Counted from the stretch's first letter, positions 53,481 to 62,408 are shown. The stretch is DNA of 64,000 nucleotides from an uncultured Lacinutrix sp. (GCA_937129145.1 CAKZMU010000007.1:62001-126000), one strand, 5' to 3'. Numbers and translations are program-made. The notes: a model not told the origin generated them from the sequence alone.

Positions 53481-54581
53481 CTAATCAGTACTTAAAAAAT
53501 TATCTGTTCGGATTTTTTCTTCGTGTAAATAAAGAACAAATAATAATGTTATCCAAAATAATGGGATGCGTAATGTCATGTGTACCGCCGCAAATAAAAG
53601 TACTGGAAACATGACAGCCATGGTTTCCCTAGAGAATTTTATGGCAAACGATTTGAATGCACCTAAATATAAAAACAGACCAATAATCCCATAGCAGAAA
53701 AGCACATTTGCAAATATTGAGTGCAATTCGATGGTTTCGTTAAAACGCTCATAAGCTCCCTCGCCAGCTCCAAAAAGCAAATGTTGAGGATTTTCGCCAA
53801 TGCGCTGGAACCCTCTAGTACCTATACCTTGATTACCAGAAATGGTATTGTTTGAAAACCTGTCCATATTATACTCTAATGCAGCGAAGTTTTCTAAATT
53901 CAATTCAAAATTATAATCTATTACTATAAATGCGATTATCGATGCAATGGCAAAAATTATCAAGTTCTTTCTGGATTTTACTATAAAAAACAACCAGAAA
54001 ACTATGGCACCACCAAGAGCTGCTCTCGATGCTGATATTAGTATAAACAAAGTACAAAGTGCCAACAACGGAATTGTATAAGCCGTTTTTTTATTGAGTA
54101 AGCGCGTTAAAACATAGGTGATTGCCAATAAACATAATCCCCAAAGGGCTAATTGATTAGGGTTGTTAAAAAACATTTGAGTTCTAACACCTTGGTCTTT
54201 AATAAATGGAAATAATACAACTTGAATTATAAGTGAAATAGCAATCGCTTTAAATGTTATCTCTAAAAAAGAAACATCTTTAAGTCTGTTAAAAATAAAG
54301 AGCATCAACAAAAAACTATAGAAGTAAAAAATGCTGTTTTTTAAAATGTCGAAATCCCCAATAATCAACATCCAAACGGTGTTTACTATAAATGTGTAGA
54401 TGACAAATAAGAATAATAACTTAGTATATCTATTACTGTTAATGCTCGTAAGAATTGGTCTAATATTTACAAGAATTAATACAGAACCAAAAATATCTGC
54501 CAATTGCGGATTCCCTTCTGAAAACAAATAAAAAGGAAACACAATTAAATATAAGGCCCAGATGTAATGGCTAAACTTCAT
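53481..54581 (-). CDS. O-antigen polymerase/ligase-like membrane protein (Wzy)
   Basis: A 366-residue protein with about ten hydrophobic helices and a large loop containing NTISGNQGIGTRGFQRIGENPQHLLFGAGEGAYERFNE near residues 240-280, the pattern of Wzy/WaaL proteins (G-x-G, then a tail of E-H pairs). It would polymerise the lipid-linked repeat units outside the inner membrane. It overlaps the flippase gene by 11 bases and so is translationally coupled to it. Confidence 0.82.
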   Translation of the reverse strand: MKFSHYIWALYLIVFPFYLFSEGNPQLADIFGSVLILVNIRPILTSINSNRYTKLLFLFVIYTFIVNTVWMLIIGDFDILKNSIFYFYSFLLMLFIFNRLKDVSFLEITFKAIAISLIIQVVLFPFIKDQGVRTQMFFNNPNQLALWGLCLLAITYVLTRLLNKKTAYTIPLLALCTLFILISASRAALGGAIVFWLFFIVKSRKNLIIFAIASIIAFIVIDYNFELNLENFAALEYNMDRFSNNTISGNQGIGTRGFQRIGENPQHLLFGAGEGAYERFNETIELHSIFANVLFCYGIIGLFLYLGAFKSFAIKFSRETMAVMFPVLLFAAVHMTLRIPLFWITLLFVLYLHEEKIRTDNFLSTD

Positions 54582-55827
54582 GCGATATGTGTTTGTTTTC
54601 TTTAATCACTTTTCTACAAAATATAAACGAAAGTAATGCTTTTACGGTTAAAGCAGTAATAATTGTAATGGCACCACCAACATAATTATAAGTTGGTATA
54701 AGTATTAATCCAGCTACCAAACCACAAACCGAACCAAAAACAATGATTCTTGAGTATAGCTTATCTTTTTTGTAAATCATTAAACCATTAACTCCAAAGG
54801 CAGAAACAATCGACACCAAAAATGGCGCAGGACTCAAATATTTTACTGCTTTCTCAATTTCTAAGGTCGTTTCGCTTTGACCAAGCCATAGCTCCAATAA
54901 AAATCCTGATAGAAAAAACATAGCCAAAGACAATAGAACACCCATACCAACAAATATGTATCGTGTGAGGTGCATCGCATTTTTATTTCTATTTAAAAAC
55001 GGATATAAAACATTGGTCATTATAGTATTTACAACGCCAAATGCACCAGAAACTTTTGTGCTTATTTCCATAACACCAGCATATTTTTTTGGCCAATGTG
55101 AGCCAACCAAAAATATTGAGGTATTATAGTAAACGGTGGGCGAAGCCAAAGTTAAAAACGAACTCCAAGATTCTTTTATAATGACTTTTACATCATGAAA
55201 TTTTGAAAACTTAAAAACGATACCAAATTTTTTATAAATAAATATTTGTGCTATAAGTCCAGCAATTAAAAACCCTAATGAATGGTAAAGGGCTATGTAT
55301 ATAAATTGAGATTCGGTTTTAATAAGTGTAAAGCAAAATATAGCAAACATAGATTTTGAAATAACGTTTACCAATGTTATAAATCGCATTTTTTCCATAC
55401 CAAGAAAAAACCAAGTAGGGAACAATAATTCTCCAAATAGGAGGATAGTAAAAAAGCAATAAATGATGTAATGTTCTCTAATATCTGGTACTACCAAAAC
55501 TAAAATTGCGAGCACTATAATTGATCCTACAAAAAGATAAAATTGTGCAGTTAATGTATCGTTATAGACTTTGGTAAGCTTTTTTTTATCATCCCTCATG
55601 AGAGCAATATCTCTAACAGATGAAAGGTCAAACCCAAATTGAATGATATTTTGAAAATAAAAAATTAAAGAAAAAGCAAAGGCGTAAATACCATATTTTT
55701 TGTCGGTAATGACATCAATTAAATAAGGAATAATAATTAATGGAATTACCGCATCGATTGCCTTAAAAAGGAAATACGAAACGAAATTCTCTATTAATGA
55801 AAAATGTTTTTTTAAGTCCAAACTCAA
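54571..55827 (-). CDS. Oligosaccharide flippase (Wzx type)
   Basis: A 418-residue inner-membrane protein with about 12-14 helices, including FLFKAIDAVIPLIIIPYLIDVI at the N-terminus, the usual beginning of MATE/MVF-fold flippases, and FGFDLSSVRDIALMRDDKKKLTKVYND. It moves lipid-linked repeat units across the membrane for Wzy. It is the first gene of the locus on the minus strand and diverges from the large T9SS protein with 279 bases between. Confidence 0.88.
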   Translation of the reverse strand: MSLDLKKHFSLIENFVSYFLFKAIDAVIPLIIIPYLIDVITDKKYGIYAFAFSLIFYFQNIIQFGFDLSSVRDIALMRDDKKKLTKVYNDTLTAQFYLFVGSIIVLAILVLVVPDIREHYIIYCFFTILLFGELLFPTWFFLGMEKMRFITLVNVISKSMFAIFCFTLIKTESQFIYIALYHSLGFLIAGLIAQIFIYKKFGIVFKFSKFHDVKVIIKESWSSFLTLASPTVYYNTSIFLVGSHWPKKYAGVMEISTKVSGAFGVVNTIMTNVLYPFLNRNKNAMHLTRYIFVGMGVLLSLAMFFLSGFLLELWLGQSETTLEIEKAVKYLSPAPFLVSIVSAFGVNGLMIYKKDKLYSRIIVFGSVCGLVAGLILIPTYNYVGGAITIITALTVKALLSFIFCRKVIKENKHISHEV

Positions 55828-56106
55828 TTTTTAGGGAGGATAAATTAACGCATTTTTGTTCTAAAAACGACTTGTTAATAATTTTTTCTTGCTTAAAAAA
55901 TCCAAATCCTATTTCTTTTCGTACATATAGTTAAAATGCGTTGAAAGTAAAAACATCGACAAAATGTACATTAACATCTTTTAACTAATATATTTAGTAA
56001 GTATAAACCTACTTTTAAGATGTAATTTATCGATTAAATTAGCTAAGGCTATTTACAATTTAATTATTTGTCTATGTTTACCGCAACAGCCCCAAATTGT
56101 TAAAAG

Positions 56107-59100
56107 ATGAAAAACATTAAAAATGCTATTTCAGCATTAGTTTTTACCTATAGCTTTTGTTTTATAGGTATAACTGCTTTAGCCCAAAATTACGATTTAG
56201 ATACAAGTTTAACTAATTATGGAACTCCACCTGCGTTAAACAAACCAGGTTATTTACAAACTGTTACAGATCCACTATTTGATACCAAAATAACCAGAAT
56301 TACTGGTGATGTTGGAGCTAATATTCCAAATGTTGGTGGCTCATGGCAAAACATAGCAAGACATGGTTATTCTGCAAGACAACCATGGAATGCAGATGAA
56401 TCCCTTATATATCTTGATAGACATATAGGAGGACCTAGTTTATTTCTAGACGGCGAAACGTATGAAGTCATTAAACAAGCAAATGTGCCTGGAGGTAACG
56501 AACATAGATGGCACTCTACAGATCCCGACTTATTTTTAATACTTAGGGATGATGGTATCTATTCATGGAGCTATTCAACCGAAACAACAACAAAATTAAT
56601 AGATATAAATGGGTATTCTAATACATCATTAGGATATACAGGTAATTACTCTATGGATGGCAATGTATTGGCTATGTTCGCAACAAGAAATTCCGATGGG
56701 CAACAAGTCGCATTTGGAGTTAATATAGCTACTCAAACTAAATTTCCAGATGTAGATTTAACAGGATGGAACGATATAGATTATACTACAACATCACCAT
56801 TAGGAACGTATATAGTAGTTAATGGAACTTTTAGCGGTAGTAATGATGTTACCAAAATTTATGTAATGTCTACAGGTAACCAAACAGGGCCATTATGGAG
56901 TAGTTATGGAAGGCCTAGTCATTATGATGTCACCTTATATGAAGGCGTAGAATATGTGATAGGTAATTCTAAATCTAATCCAGACGATGGTAGAATTATT
57001 AAACGTAGAATGTCTGATGGGGAAGTTACAGTATTAACCCAAGGAGGTTATGGTAGTCATGGTTCAGCAAGGTCAATTCAAAGAGAGGGTTGGGTGTTTA
57101 CACAAATGTCTAACTCAACAAGTTGGGGACCTTATTATGATGAAATTGTAGGTGTTAGTTCAAGTGGAGATAGAGTAGAAAGGTTAGTAAGTATTAGAGG
57201 TAGTTGGGGTGATTATGAAAACCAACCACATGCAGTCCCATCACCATCTGGAAGCAGAGTATTATACGCTAGTGATTGGAATAATAATGCACCACCTGTT
57301 CAAACTTATATTGTAGATTTTAGAGATAAATTAATAGGCGGAGGAGGTTCTAATAATGTTAATGCTGGAGCAGATATAGATATTTGTGAAGGAGACACCA
57401 CGACGTTAACCGCAACTGGAGCTCAAAGTTATTTATGGAATACTGGAGAAACTACAGCAAGCATAACAGTAACACTTACTGAAACGACTACCTTCACAGT
57501 AACAGGAACTGCCTCTAATGGCGACACAAGTACCGATAGTGTTATTGTAAATGTAAACTCTATTCCTGTGGCAAATGCTGGAGTAGATGTAGAAATATGC
57601 GAAGGCGAAGACGCCACACTTTCTGCCTCAGGTGGAGATTCCTATCTATGGAGCAATGGAGAAACAACACAAAATATTACGATAAATCCCAATAGCACCA
57701 CAATTTATTCCGTCATAGTCACACAGAATAGCTGTTCCAGTACCGACGAGGTCACTGTAACAGTCAAACCCAGGCAAACGATAAACGCTGGTAATGACGT
57801 GGACATCTATCTTGGCGAAAGCACTACTCTAACGGTTGTTGGAGAGGGTGACGTGCTTTGGAGCACAGGAGAAACTACATCCAGTATAACCGTAACACCA
57901 ACAGTAACTACAACATATAGTGTTGAAGTGACCGAAATTAATGGGTGTACTGCCTATGATGAAGTGACTGTTACTGTTGTAGAACCAGTTGATGCCAATG
58001 CAGGAGACGACCAAACTATTTGTAGTGGTGAATCTGCTACATTAACAGCTTCAGGTGGTGACACCTATTTATGGAACACAGGGCAAACTACGGCAACCAT
58101 AACTGTAAACCCAAATGCGACGACAACCTACACAGTTGAAGTATCTAATGCTTTTTCTTCAGGAGCTGACGATGTCACTGTTTTTGTAAATGAAACACCT
58201 ACTGTTGATGCAGGAGCTGATGTGGACATTAACCTTGGTGAAACCACGACACTTACTGTAATTGGCACTGGGAGTATCTTATGGAGTACTGGCGAAACTA
58301 CTGCAAGCATTAATGTATCACCAGACATGACAACAACTTATACTGTTGAAATTACTTCGACTAGTGGCTGTACAGCAACCGATGACGTTAAAGTAACGGT
58401 TATTGGAACGGTTGAACCAAATGCTGGAGCAGATATTGATATATGCGATGGAGAAACTGCCACATTAACTGCCACTGGAGGAGACACCTATTTATGGAGT
58501 ACAGGAGAAACCACGGCAACAATAGTAGTGAACCCAAATACTACAACAACATATATTGTTGAAGTGTCTAATAGTGTTTCATCTGGCACCGATGATGTTA
58601 CTGTTACAGTAAACGGTATTCCTGATGTTGATGCAGGAAGCGATCAAACCATCGATTTGGGAGAGTATGTAACACTTTCGGCTACTGGTGCAGACACTTA
58701 TTTATGGAGTAATGGCGCCACACAACCCAATATTGCTGTGAGTCCGCAACAAACAACCGATTATTATGTGACTGGATATACCAATAATTGTTCAGACGTT
58801 GCGCAAGTTAGGGTAACAGTAGAAAATGTCTTAAATGCCAATGCAGGAAAAGACCAAATGATCTGTAATGGTGACACAGCCACATTAACAGCCTCAGGAG
58901 GTGATGAATACTTGTGGAGCACTGGAGAAACTACTAGAATAATAGAAGTATCGCCAACAACAGACACAGTTTATACCGTTGTTGTTTCAAATCAATTTGC
59001 GTCTGCGAGCGATGATGTTATGGTTACTGTAATGGATTGTGAAGAAGAAGAGGAAGAAATAGACCCAAATTACCATTTTGAGATATTCCCAAATCCAACA

Positions 59101-59322
59101 ACTGATGGGGTATTAAAAATTTATTTGGGAGGTTTAAGTAATAATTCCAACATTTACATACATGATGCTATTGGAAAACTAATTCATTTTGAAACTATTG
59201 GAGATAACAATGGTTCAGTTTTTCAGAAGCAAATAAATATTTCTCAATTTAACCCAGGATTATATTTTGTAACACTTGAAGAATTAGAACAAAGCAATAC
59301 AAAAAAGATAATTTTTAATTAA
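56107..59322 (+). CDS. Large T9SS-sorted protein: propeller-like head plus eight Ig-like repeats
   Basis: A 1071-residue secreted protein. Residues 1-27 are a signal peptide (ending TALAQ). Residues about 40-410 form a beta-propeller-like domain with WNADESLIYLDRHIGG, GGNEHRWHSTDPDLFLIL, NYSMDGNVLAMFATRN and ENQPHAVPSPSGSRVLYASDWN, which recalls PL22-type oligogalacturonide lyases but lacks proven catalytic residues. Residues 418-977 are eight repeats of 70-71 residues, then an acidic linker (EEEEEE) and a type A T9SS domain (IFPNPTTDGVLKI ... NPGLYFVTLEE). Its divergence from the EPS locus suggests it binds or trims the polysaccharide at the surface. Confidence 0.88.
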   Translation: MKNIKNAISALVFTYSFCFIGITALAQNYDLDTSLTNYGTPPALNKPGYLQTVTDPLFDTKITRITGDVGANIPNVGGSWQNIARHGYSARQPWNADESLIYLDRHIGGPSLFLDGETYEVIKQANVPGGNEHRWHSTDPDLFLILRDDGIYSWSYSTETTTKLIDINGYSNTSLGYTGNYSMDGNVLAMFATRNSDGQQVAFGVNIATQTKFPDVDLTGWNDIDYTTTSPLGTYIVVNGTFSGSNDVTKIYVMSTGNQTGPLWSSYGRPSHYDVTLYEGVEYVIGNSKSNPDDGRIIKRRMSDGEVTVLTQGGYGSHGSARSIQREGWVFTQMSNSTSWGPYYDEIVGVSSSGDRVERLVSIRGSWGDYENQPHAVPSPSGSRVLYASDWNNNAPPVQTYIVDFRDKLIGGGGSNNVNAGADIDICEGDTTTLTATGAQSYLWNTGETTASITVTLTETTTFTVTGTASNGDTSTDSVIVNVNSIPVANAGVDVEICEGEDATLSASGGDSYLWSNGETTQNITINPNSTTIYSVIVTQNSCSSTDEVTVTVKPRQTINAGNDVDIYLGESTTLTVVGEGDVLWSTGETTSSITVTPTVTTTYSVEVTEINGCTAYDEVTVTVVEPVDANAGDDQTICSGESATLTASGGDTYLWNTGQTTATITVNPNATTTYTVEVSNAFSSGADDVTVFVNETPTVDAGADVDINLGETTTLTVIGTGSILWSTGETTASINVSPDMTTTYTVEITSTSGCTATDDVKVTVIGTVEPNAGADIDICDGETATLTATGGDTYLWSTGETTATIVVNPNTTTTYIVEVSNSVSSGTDDVTVTVNGIPDVDAGSDQTIDLGEYVTLSATGADTYLWSNGATQPNIAVSPQQTTDYYVTGYTNNCSDVAQVRVTVENVLNANAGKDQMICNGDTATLTASGGDEYLWSTGETTRIIEVSPTTDTVYTVVVSNQFASASDDVMVTVMDCEEEEEEIDPNYHFEIFPNPTTDGVLKIYLGGLSNNSNIYIHDAIGKLIHFETIGDNNGSVFQKQINISQFNPGLYFVTLEELEQSNTKKIIFN
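57358..59037 (+). repeat. Eight tandem 70-71-codon repeats in the T9SS protein
   Basis: Repeat starts fall at 57358, 57571, 57781, 57994, 58204, 58417, 58627 and 58837, a period of 213 then 210 bases. Each repeat begins (V/A/P)NAGxD and holds TLTATGxDxYLWSTGETTxxITV. Repeats 3, 5 and 7 carry a LGE box and repeats 2, 4, 6 and 8 an ICxG(E/D) box with a Cys, so the true unit is a two-repeat pair of about 141 codons. The arrangement is coding and not a CRISPR. Confidence 0.92.
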
Positions 59323-59344
59323 AAGTGAGAGATTTTTTAGTTCG

Positions 59345-59384
59345 TAAAACACTCAACATTATAGTAGTATTGTTGAGTGTTTTA
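59345..59384. terminator. Bidirectional hairpin terminator
   Basis: Arms 59345-59358 and 59371-59384 are exact 14-base reverse complements (TAAAACACTCAACA) around a 12-base loop, followed by TTTTAT on the plus strand and preceded by a T-poor stretch. It lies between the convergent T9SS gene and DUF4258 gene and even covers the stop codon of the latter, so it can end both transcripts. Confidence 0.8.
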
Positions 59385-59753
59385 TTTTATACGAATATGT
59401 TTAAGTGTCGCTAGACTATCACAATTTTCTACAGTTAGAAGAAATTTATTTTTTTCAATTTTATCTTCAATAACATAGATTTTACAAGAATCTAATGTTG
59501 TATTGCTCAATGAGAAATTTACATTGCCCTTTCTTAAAACAGTATTAACTATGGATGTATCAATAGCTTTATTATCAATAAAAGTTTGAGCTTCAATTGA
59601 GTACTTTAAGGGTTTTGTATTTATGTTTTTTAAAACCCTAGCATTAGGGCCATAACTGCATGACGCTCTTTTTCCGCTTAAAAAAAATGCTAAAAAAATT
59701 AAACCAATGGCGAAACCACCTAGGTAGTAACCAACACGCTGAATAAGTTTCAT
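59382..59753 (-). CDS. DUF4258-like membrane-anchored protein
   Basis: A 123-residue protein with one N-terminal helix (GYYLGGFAIGLIFLAFFLSG) and a small periplasmic domain, SCSYGPNARVLKNINTKPLKYS. It matches the short flavobacterial proteins annotated as DUF4258, found next to alanine dehydrogenase. Function is unknown. It is the last gene after ald (6 bases apart) and ends inside a terminator hairpin. Confidence 0.75.
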   Translation of the reverse strand: MKLIQRVGYYLGGFAIGLIFLAFFLSGKRASCSYGPNARVLKNINTKPLKYSIEAQTFIDNKAIDTSIVNTVLRKGNVNFSLSNTTLDSCKIYVIEDKIEKNKFLLTVENCDSLATLKHIRIK

Positions 59754-59759
59754 ATAGAT

Positions 59760-60959
59760 TTAAAAAATTAGAAGATTGGCATCGCTGTAATCTAAACCAA
59801 ACCAATCGGCAACAGACTTATTTGTTAAAATTCCGTGGTAAAAGTACAAACCATTTTTTAATCCACGGTCAAAACGAAGTGCATTTTCCAAGCCACCATT
59901 TTCAGCAATTTCCATGAGATAAGGTGTGAACATATTACTAATTGATACTGAGGCTGTTCTAGAATACCTAGCAGGAATATTTGGCACACAGTAATGTATA
60001 ACTCCGTGTTTAATAAAGGTAGGTTTGTCGTGTCTGGTAATTTCGCTGGTTTCAAAGCAACCTCCCATATCTATGCTCACATCTATCACCACAGCACCAG
60101 TTTTCATTTGTGCTACCATGTCTTCGCTTACTAAAATAGGAGACCTGTTTTTCCCTCGTACAGCACCAATAGCAACATCGCAACGCTTTAAGGCTTTTAA
60201 TAAATTTTTTGGTTGCATTGTTGACGTATATATGGCTCTTCCTAAATTATTTTGTAACGCTCTTAATTTAGAAATTGAACTATCAAACACCTTAATATTG
60301 GCACCAATACCTAAGGCAGACCTTACGGCAAATTCGCCAACGGTTCCAGCACCAATAATAACAACTTCGGTAGGAGGGACGCCACTTATATTGCCAAATA
60401 ATAAACCATTACCATTATTGACATTCGATAATAACTCTGAAGCTATTAATACCGATGCTGTTCCAGCTATTTCACTCAATTGTTTAACCGCTGGATATGC
60501 ACCATCTTCGTCACGAATAAACTCAAAACCAATGGCAGTAATGCGTTTTTTTGCTAAAGCCTCAAAATACGTTTTGTTTTGTGTTTTTATTTGTAATGCC
60601 GAAATGAGTATGGTTTGCGGATTAATGAGTTTAATCTCATCTAGTGTTGGTGGCTCTACTTTTAATAAAATAGGGCAGGAGAATACTTTGGAAGTGTCTT
60701 TGGTTATTTCGGCACCAGCTTCACTATAGTCTTTATCTTTAAACTTGGCACCTTTGCCTGCACCAGACTCAAACAGTACACGATGACCGTTATTAACCAA
60801 TGCCGACACAGCATCTGGTGTTAAGCATACACGTTTTTCCTGAAACGATGTTTCCTTGGGAATACCAATAAATAAGTTGCCTTTGCGTTTAGAAACTTCT
60901 AGGGTTTCCTCTTGAGGAAGCAATTGTTCCTTGGTAAAAGGAGAGAGAGATTTACTCAT
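59760..60959 (-). CDS. ald: Alanine dehydrogenase family protein
   Basis: A 399-residue cytosolic NAD-dependent enzyme of the alanine dehydrogenase/PntA family: reversible deamination of L-alanine to pyruvate. IGIPKETSFQEKRVCLTPDAV carries the N-terminal substrate Arg and the family signature; VVIIGAGTVGEFAVRSALGIGANIKVFDSS (about residue 197-225) is the Rossmann motif. The extra 20-25 N-terminal residues and 10-residue tail are normal for the Bacteroidota group. A 21-base palindrome lies 3 bases before the start codon. Confidence 0.88.
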   Translation of the reverse strand: MSKSLSPFTKEQLLPQEETLEVSKRKGNLFIGIPKETSFQEKRVCLTPDAVSALVNNGHRVLFESGAGKGAKFKDKDYSEAGAEITKDTSKVFSCPILLKVEPPTLDEIKLINPQTILISALQIKTQNKTYFEALAKKRITAIGFEFIRDEDGAYPAVKQLSEIAGTASVLIASELLSNVNNGNGLLFGNISGVPPTEVVIIGAGTVGEFAVRSALGIGANIKVFDSSISKLRALQNNLGRAIYTSTMQPKNLLKALKRCDVAIGAVRGKNRSPILVSEDMVAQMKTGAVVIDVSIDMGGCFETSEITRHDKPTFIKHGVIHYCVPNIPARYSRTASVSISNMFTPYLMEIAENGGLENALRFDRGLKNGLYFYHGILTNKSVADWFGLDYSDANLLIF

Positions 60960-60961
60960 AG

Positions 60962-60982
60962 TTTGGTTATTGAATAACCAAA
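60962..60982. promoter_or_regulatory. 21-base palindrome before ald
   Basis: TTTGGTTATT and AATAACCAAA are perfect 10-base arms around a central G. The site lies 3 bases upstream of the ald start codon, between the start and any promoter. This is a likely operator or mRNA hairpin controlling ald; Lrp-type regulators are usual for such genes. Confidence 0.65.
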
Positions 60983-61026
60983 TTACAAATAAATTTTATA
61001 ATTATAATTTGTTAGAAGTTTTAATC

Positions 61027-61575
61027 TTAAAAATAATCCGAAAACTTCCCCCAAAAGCCTTTACCACCAATTTTAAATTCTTCTTCTAATTCTTCAAGAG
61101 TTTTATTGGCATCATTTATTTTGTTGAACATTTTAGCTCTAACTAGATATATTGAAGGAATAACTATTGCCATTACTGGAAGTAAATATAATATTTGATT
61201 AGTTTCAGCAAATTCAACATCATCATTAATTACTTCAATAATTTGATATATATACATTGCAATTGGAACAAGTAATGCGTGATACCACCAGTGGCGACAA
61301 GTAAACATCCATATGAGGAGTAGAAGTAATGGAATTACCTTACCTAATAAAGTCCAGACTAAAATTTGAACACTTTCATAATAATTACTGGTATATATAC
61401 CTAAAAAGGTGTCCCAAATCTTTTGATCAGGAACACCTTCCCATAGTGTGAATAAATAAGGAGTTATAGCGATAAAAGTAGCTATTAAACTGCCTATTAT
61501 TAATTCTTTCTTACTACCTGCCGAGACCAGGTATTTTGACTTTTTTCTTGTCAATTTTTGTTGTGAGTTGCTCAT
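61027..61575 (-). CDS. Conserved membrane protein of unknown function
   Basis: A 182-residue protein with four hydrophobic helices: ELIIGSLIATFIAITPYLFTLW, VIPLLLLLIWMFTCRHWWYHALLVPIAMYIYQII, and YLLPVMAIVIPSIYLVRA. TCRHWWYHALLVPIAMYIYQ has paired His and could bind metal or quinone. The basic start RKKSKYLVSAGSKKE and acidic C-terminus (LEELEEEF) are conserved in the flavobacterial copies I recall. It begins inside a small secreted ORF (61514-61660) in another frame and lies 68 bases before ald. Confidence 0.8.
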   Translation of the reverse strand: MSNSQQKLTRKKSKYLVSAGSKKELIIGSLIATFIAITPYLFTLWEGVPDQKIWDTFLGIYTSNYYESVQILVWTLLGKVIPLLLLLIWMFTCRHWWYHALLVPIAMYIYQIIEVINDDVEFAETNQILYLLPVMAIVIPSIYLVRAKMFNKINDANKTLEELEEEFKIGGKGFWGKFSDYF

Positions 61576-61660
61576 TTAAGTCTAATAAATTAGTTGCTTC
61601 TGCTGTGAACAATACACCTCCAAAAATAGCGATAGCTAATAAATACTTTTTAGTTTTCAT
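61514..61660 (-). CDS. Small secreted peptide, overlapping the membrane-protein start
   Basis: From the ATG at 61660, 48 codons give a signal peptide MKTKKYLLAIAIFGGVLFTAEA and a short basic mature part ending KIDKKKVKIPGLGR. The last 62 bases overlap the first codons of the membrane-protein gene in a different frame. A candidate promoter (61694-61701) lies just upstream. Coding potential is suggested by the perfect signal-peptide form and by similarity to short peptides in other Flavobacteriia from memory. Confidence 0.55.
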   Translation of the reverse strand: MKTKKYLLAIAIFGGVLFTAEATNLLDLNEQLTTKIDKKKVKIPGLGR

Positions 61661-61693
61661 AATTCAAGGGATTTAATTAATTAATTAATACTA

Positions 61694-61701
61694 CAAAGAT
61701 A
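61694..61701 (-). promoter_or_regulatory. Candidate -7 element of the small peptide and membrane-protein transcript
   Basis: On the minus strand TATCTTTG matches TAnnTTTG, 34 bases before the ATG at 61660. Four TTAA repeats (61673-61688) lie between it and the start. No clear -33 was found. Confidence 0.4.
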
Positions 61702-61765
61702 AAATGCATCACCTTTTAGAAGTGTTAATAAAATGTTAAAACCCTTTGTTTATGAGGTTTACGAG

Positions 61766-61782
61766 TTACGGAAAAACCGTAA
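61766..61782. promoter_or_regulatory. TTACGG/CCGTAA inverted repeat
   Basis: TTACGG and CCGTAA are separated by AAAAA. It lies 62 bases after the tsaE stop and about 65-80 bases upstream of the candidate promoter at 61694, a position typical of an activator site. It has no T-run, so it is not a terminator. Confidence 0.4.
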
Positions 61783-61843
61783 TATCGTGATTTTTGTTTG
61801 GGGTGTAAGCGCTATTTTTTACAATATTTTTCTGTTTTATTTT

Positions 61844-62281
61844 TTAATTTTCTCCAAAAACACCTAATTCTAGTGTTCGGGAACCGTCTTTATTGATTTT
61901 TATGTAAGAAATATCTGCTTTTTTTGGCAGAATTTCTTTTATGTTTTCTGGCCATTCAATAAAATTCCAATGTCCAGAATACAAATAATCTTCAATTCCT
62001 ATATCTAAGACTTCAGTTACATCTTCAATTCTGTAAAAATCGAAATGATATACCTTATCATTAGTAACTTCATATTCGTTGACTATTGAGAATGTTGGGC
62101 TAGAAGCTTCGTCTAATCCACCTAGAGCTTTTACAAGCGCACTAATAAGAGTCGTTTTACCAGCTCCCATCTCACCATAAAACAATATGGTTTTATGTGT
62201 AGTGTTTGCTAGCAGTTCTTTAGCCACAGTATCAATAGATTGTATGTCAAATACCTTTTTCAATTGCACAATTTTATGCAA
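61844..62281 (-). CDS. tsaE: tRNA N6-threonylcarbamoyladenosine synthesis ATPase TsaE
   Basis: A 145-residue ATPase needed with TsaB and TsaD for the t6A37 modification of ANN-decoding tRNAs. Walker A is GEMGAGKTTLISALVKALG (about residue 35-53); SSPTFSIVNEY is the switch motif; FHFDFYRIEDVTEVLDIGIEDYL and FIEWPENI complete the family marks. Length is normal. It lies 127 bases downstream of porX in the same direction, an order common in Bacteroidota. Confidence 0.95.
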   Translation of the reverse strand: MHKIVQLKKVFDIQSIDTVAKELLANTTHKTILFYGEMGAGKTTLISALVKALGGLDEASSPTFSIVNEYEVTNDKVYHFDFYRIEDVTEVLDIGIEDYLYSGHWNFIEWPENIKEILPKKADISYIKINKDGSRTLELGVFGEN

Positions 62282-62289
62282 TTATAACG

Positions 62290-62297
62290 CAAATATA
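62290..62297 (-). promoter_or_regulatory. Candidate -7 element of tsaE
   Basis: The minus strand reads TATATTTG, 9 bases from the start codon, giving a nearly leaderless message. It suggests tsaE has its own promoter beyond any read-through from porX. Confidence 0.4.
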
Positions 62298-62408
62298 CAT
62301 AAAAAACAACACAAAACAGCATTTCATCGATGTTTTTTGCATTTTATCCTTGTTTTAGATGTTTGAATATCACTTGTTTAGAATAGCCAATTCGTGCAAG
62401 TATTAATA

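Noticed and set aside
57358..59037. Regular repeats that could be mistaken for a CRISPR or satellite
   Set aside because: The period of 210-213 bases is in frame and encodes Ig-like domains.
61766..61782. TTACGG/CCGTAA hairpin as the tsaE terminator
   Set aside because: No T-run follows on the minus strand and the stem is only six bases; a regulator site is more likely.
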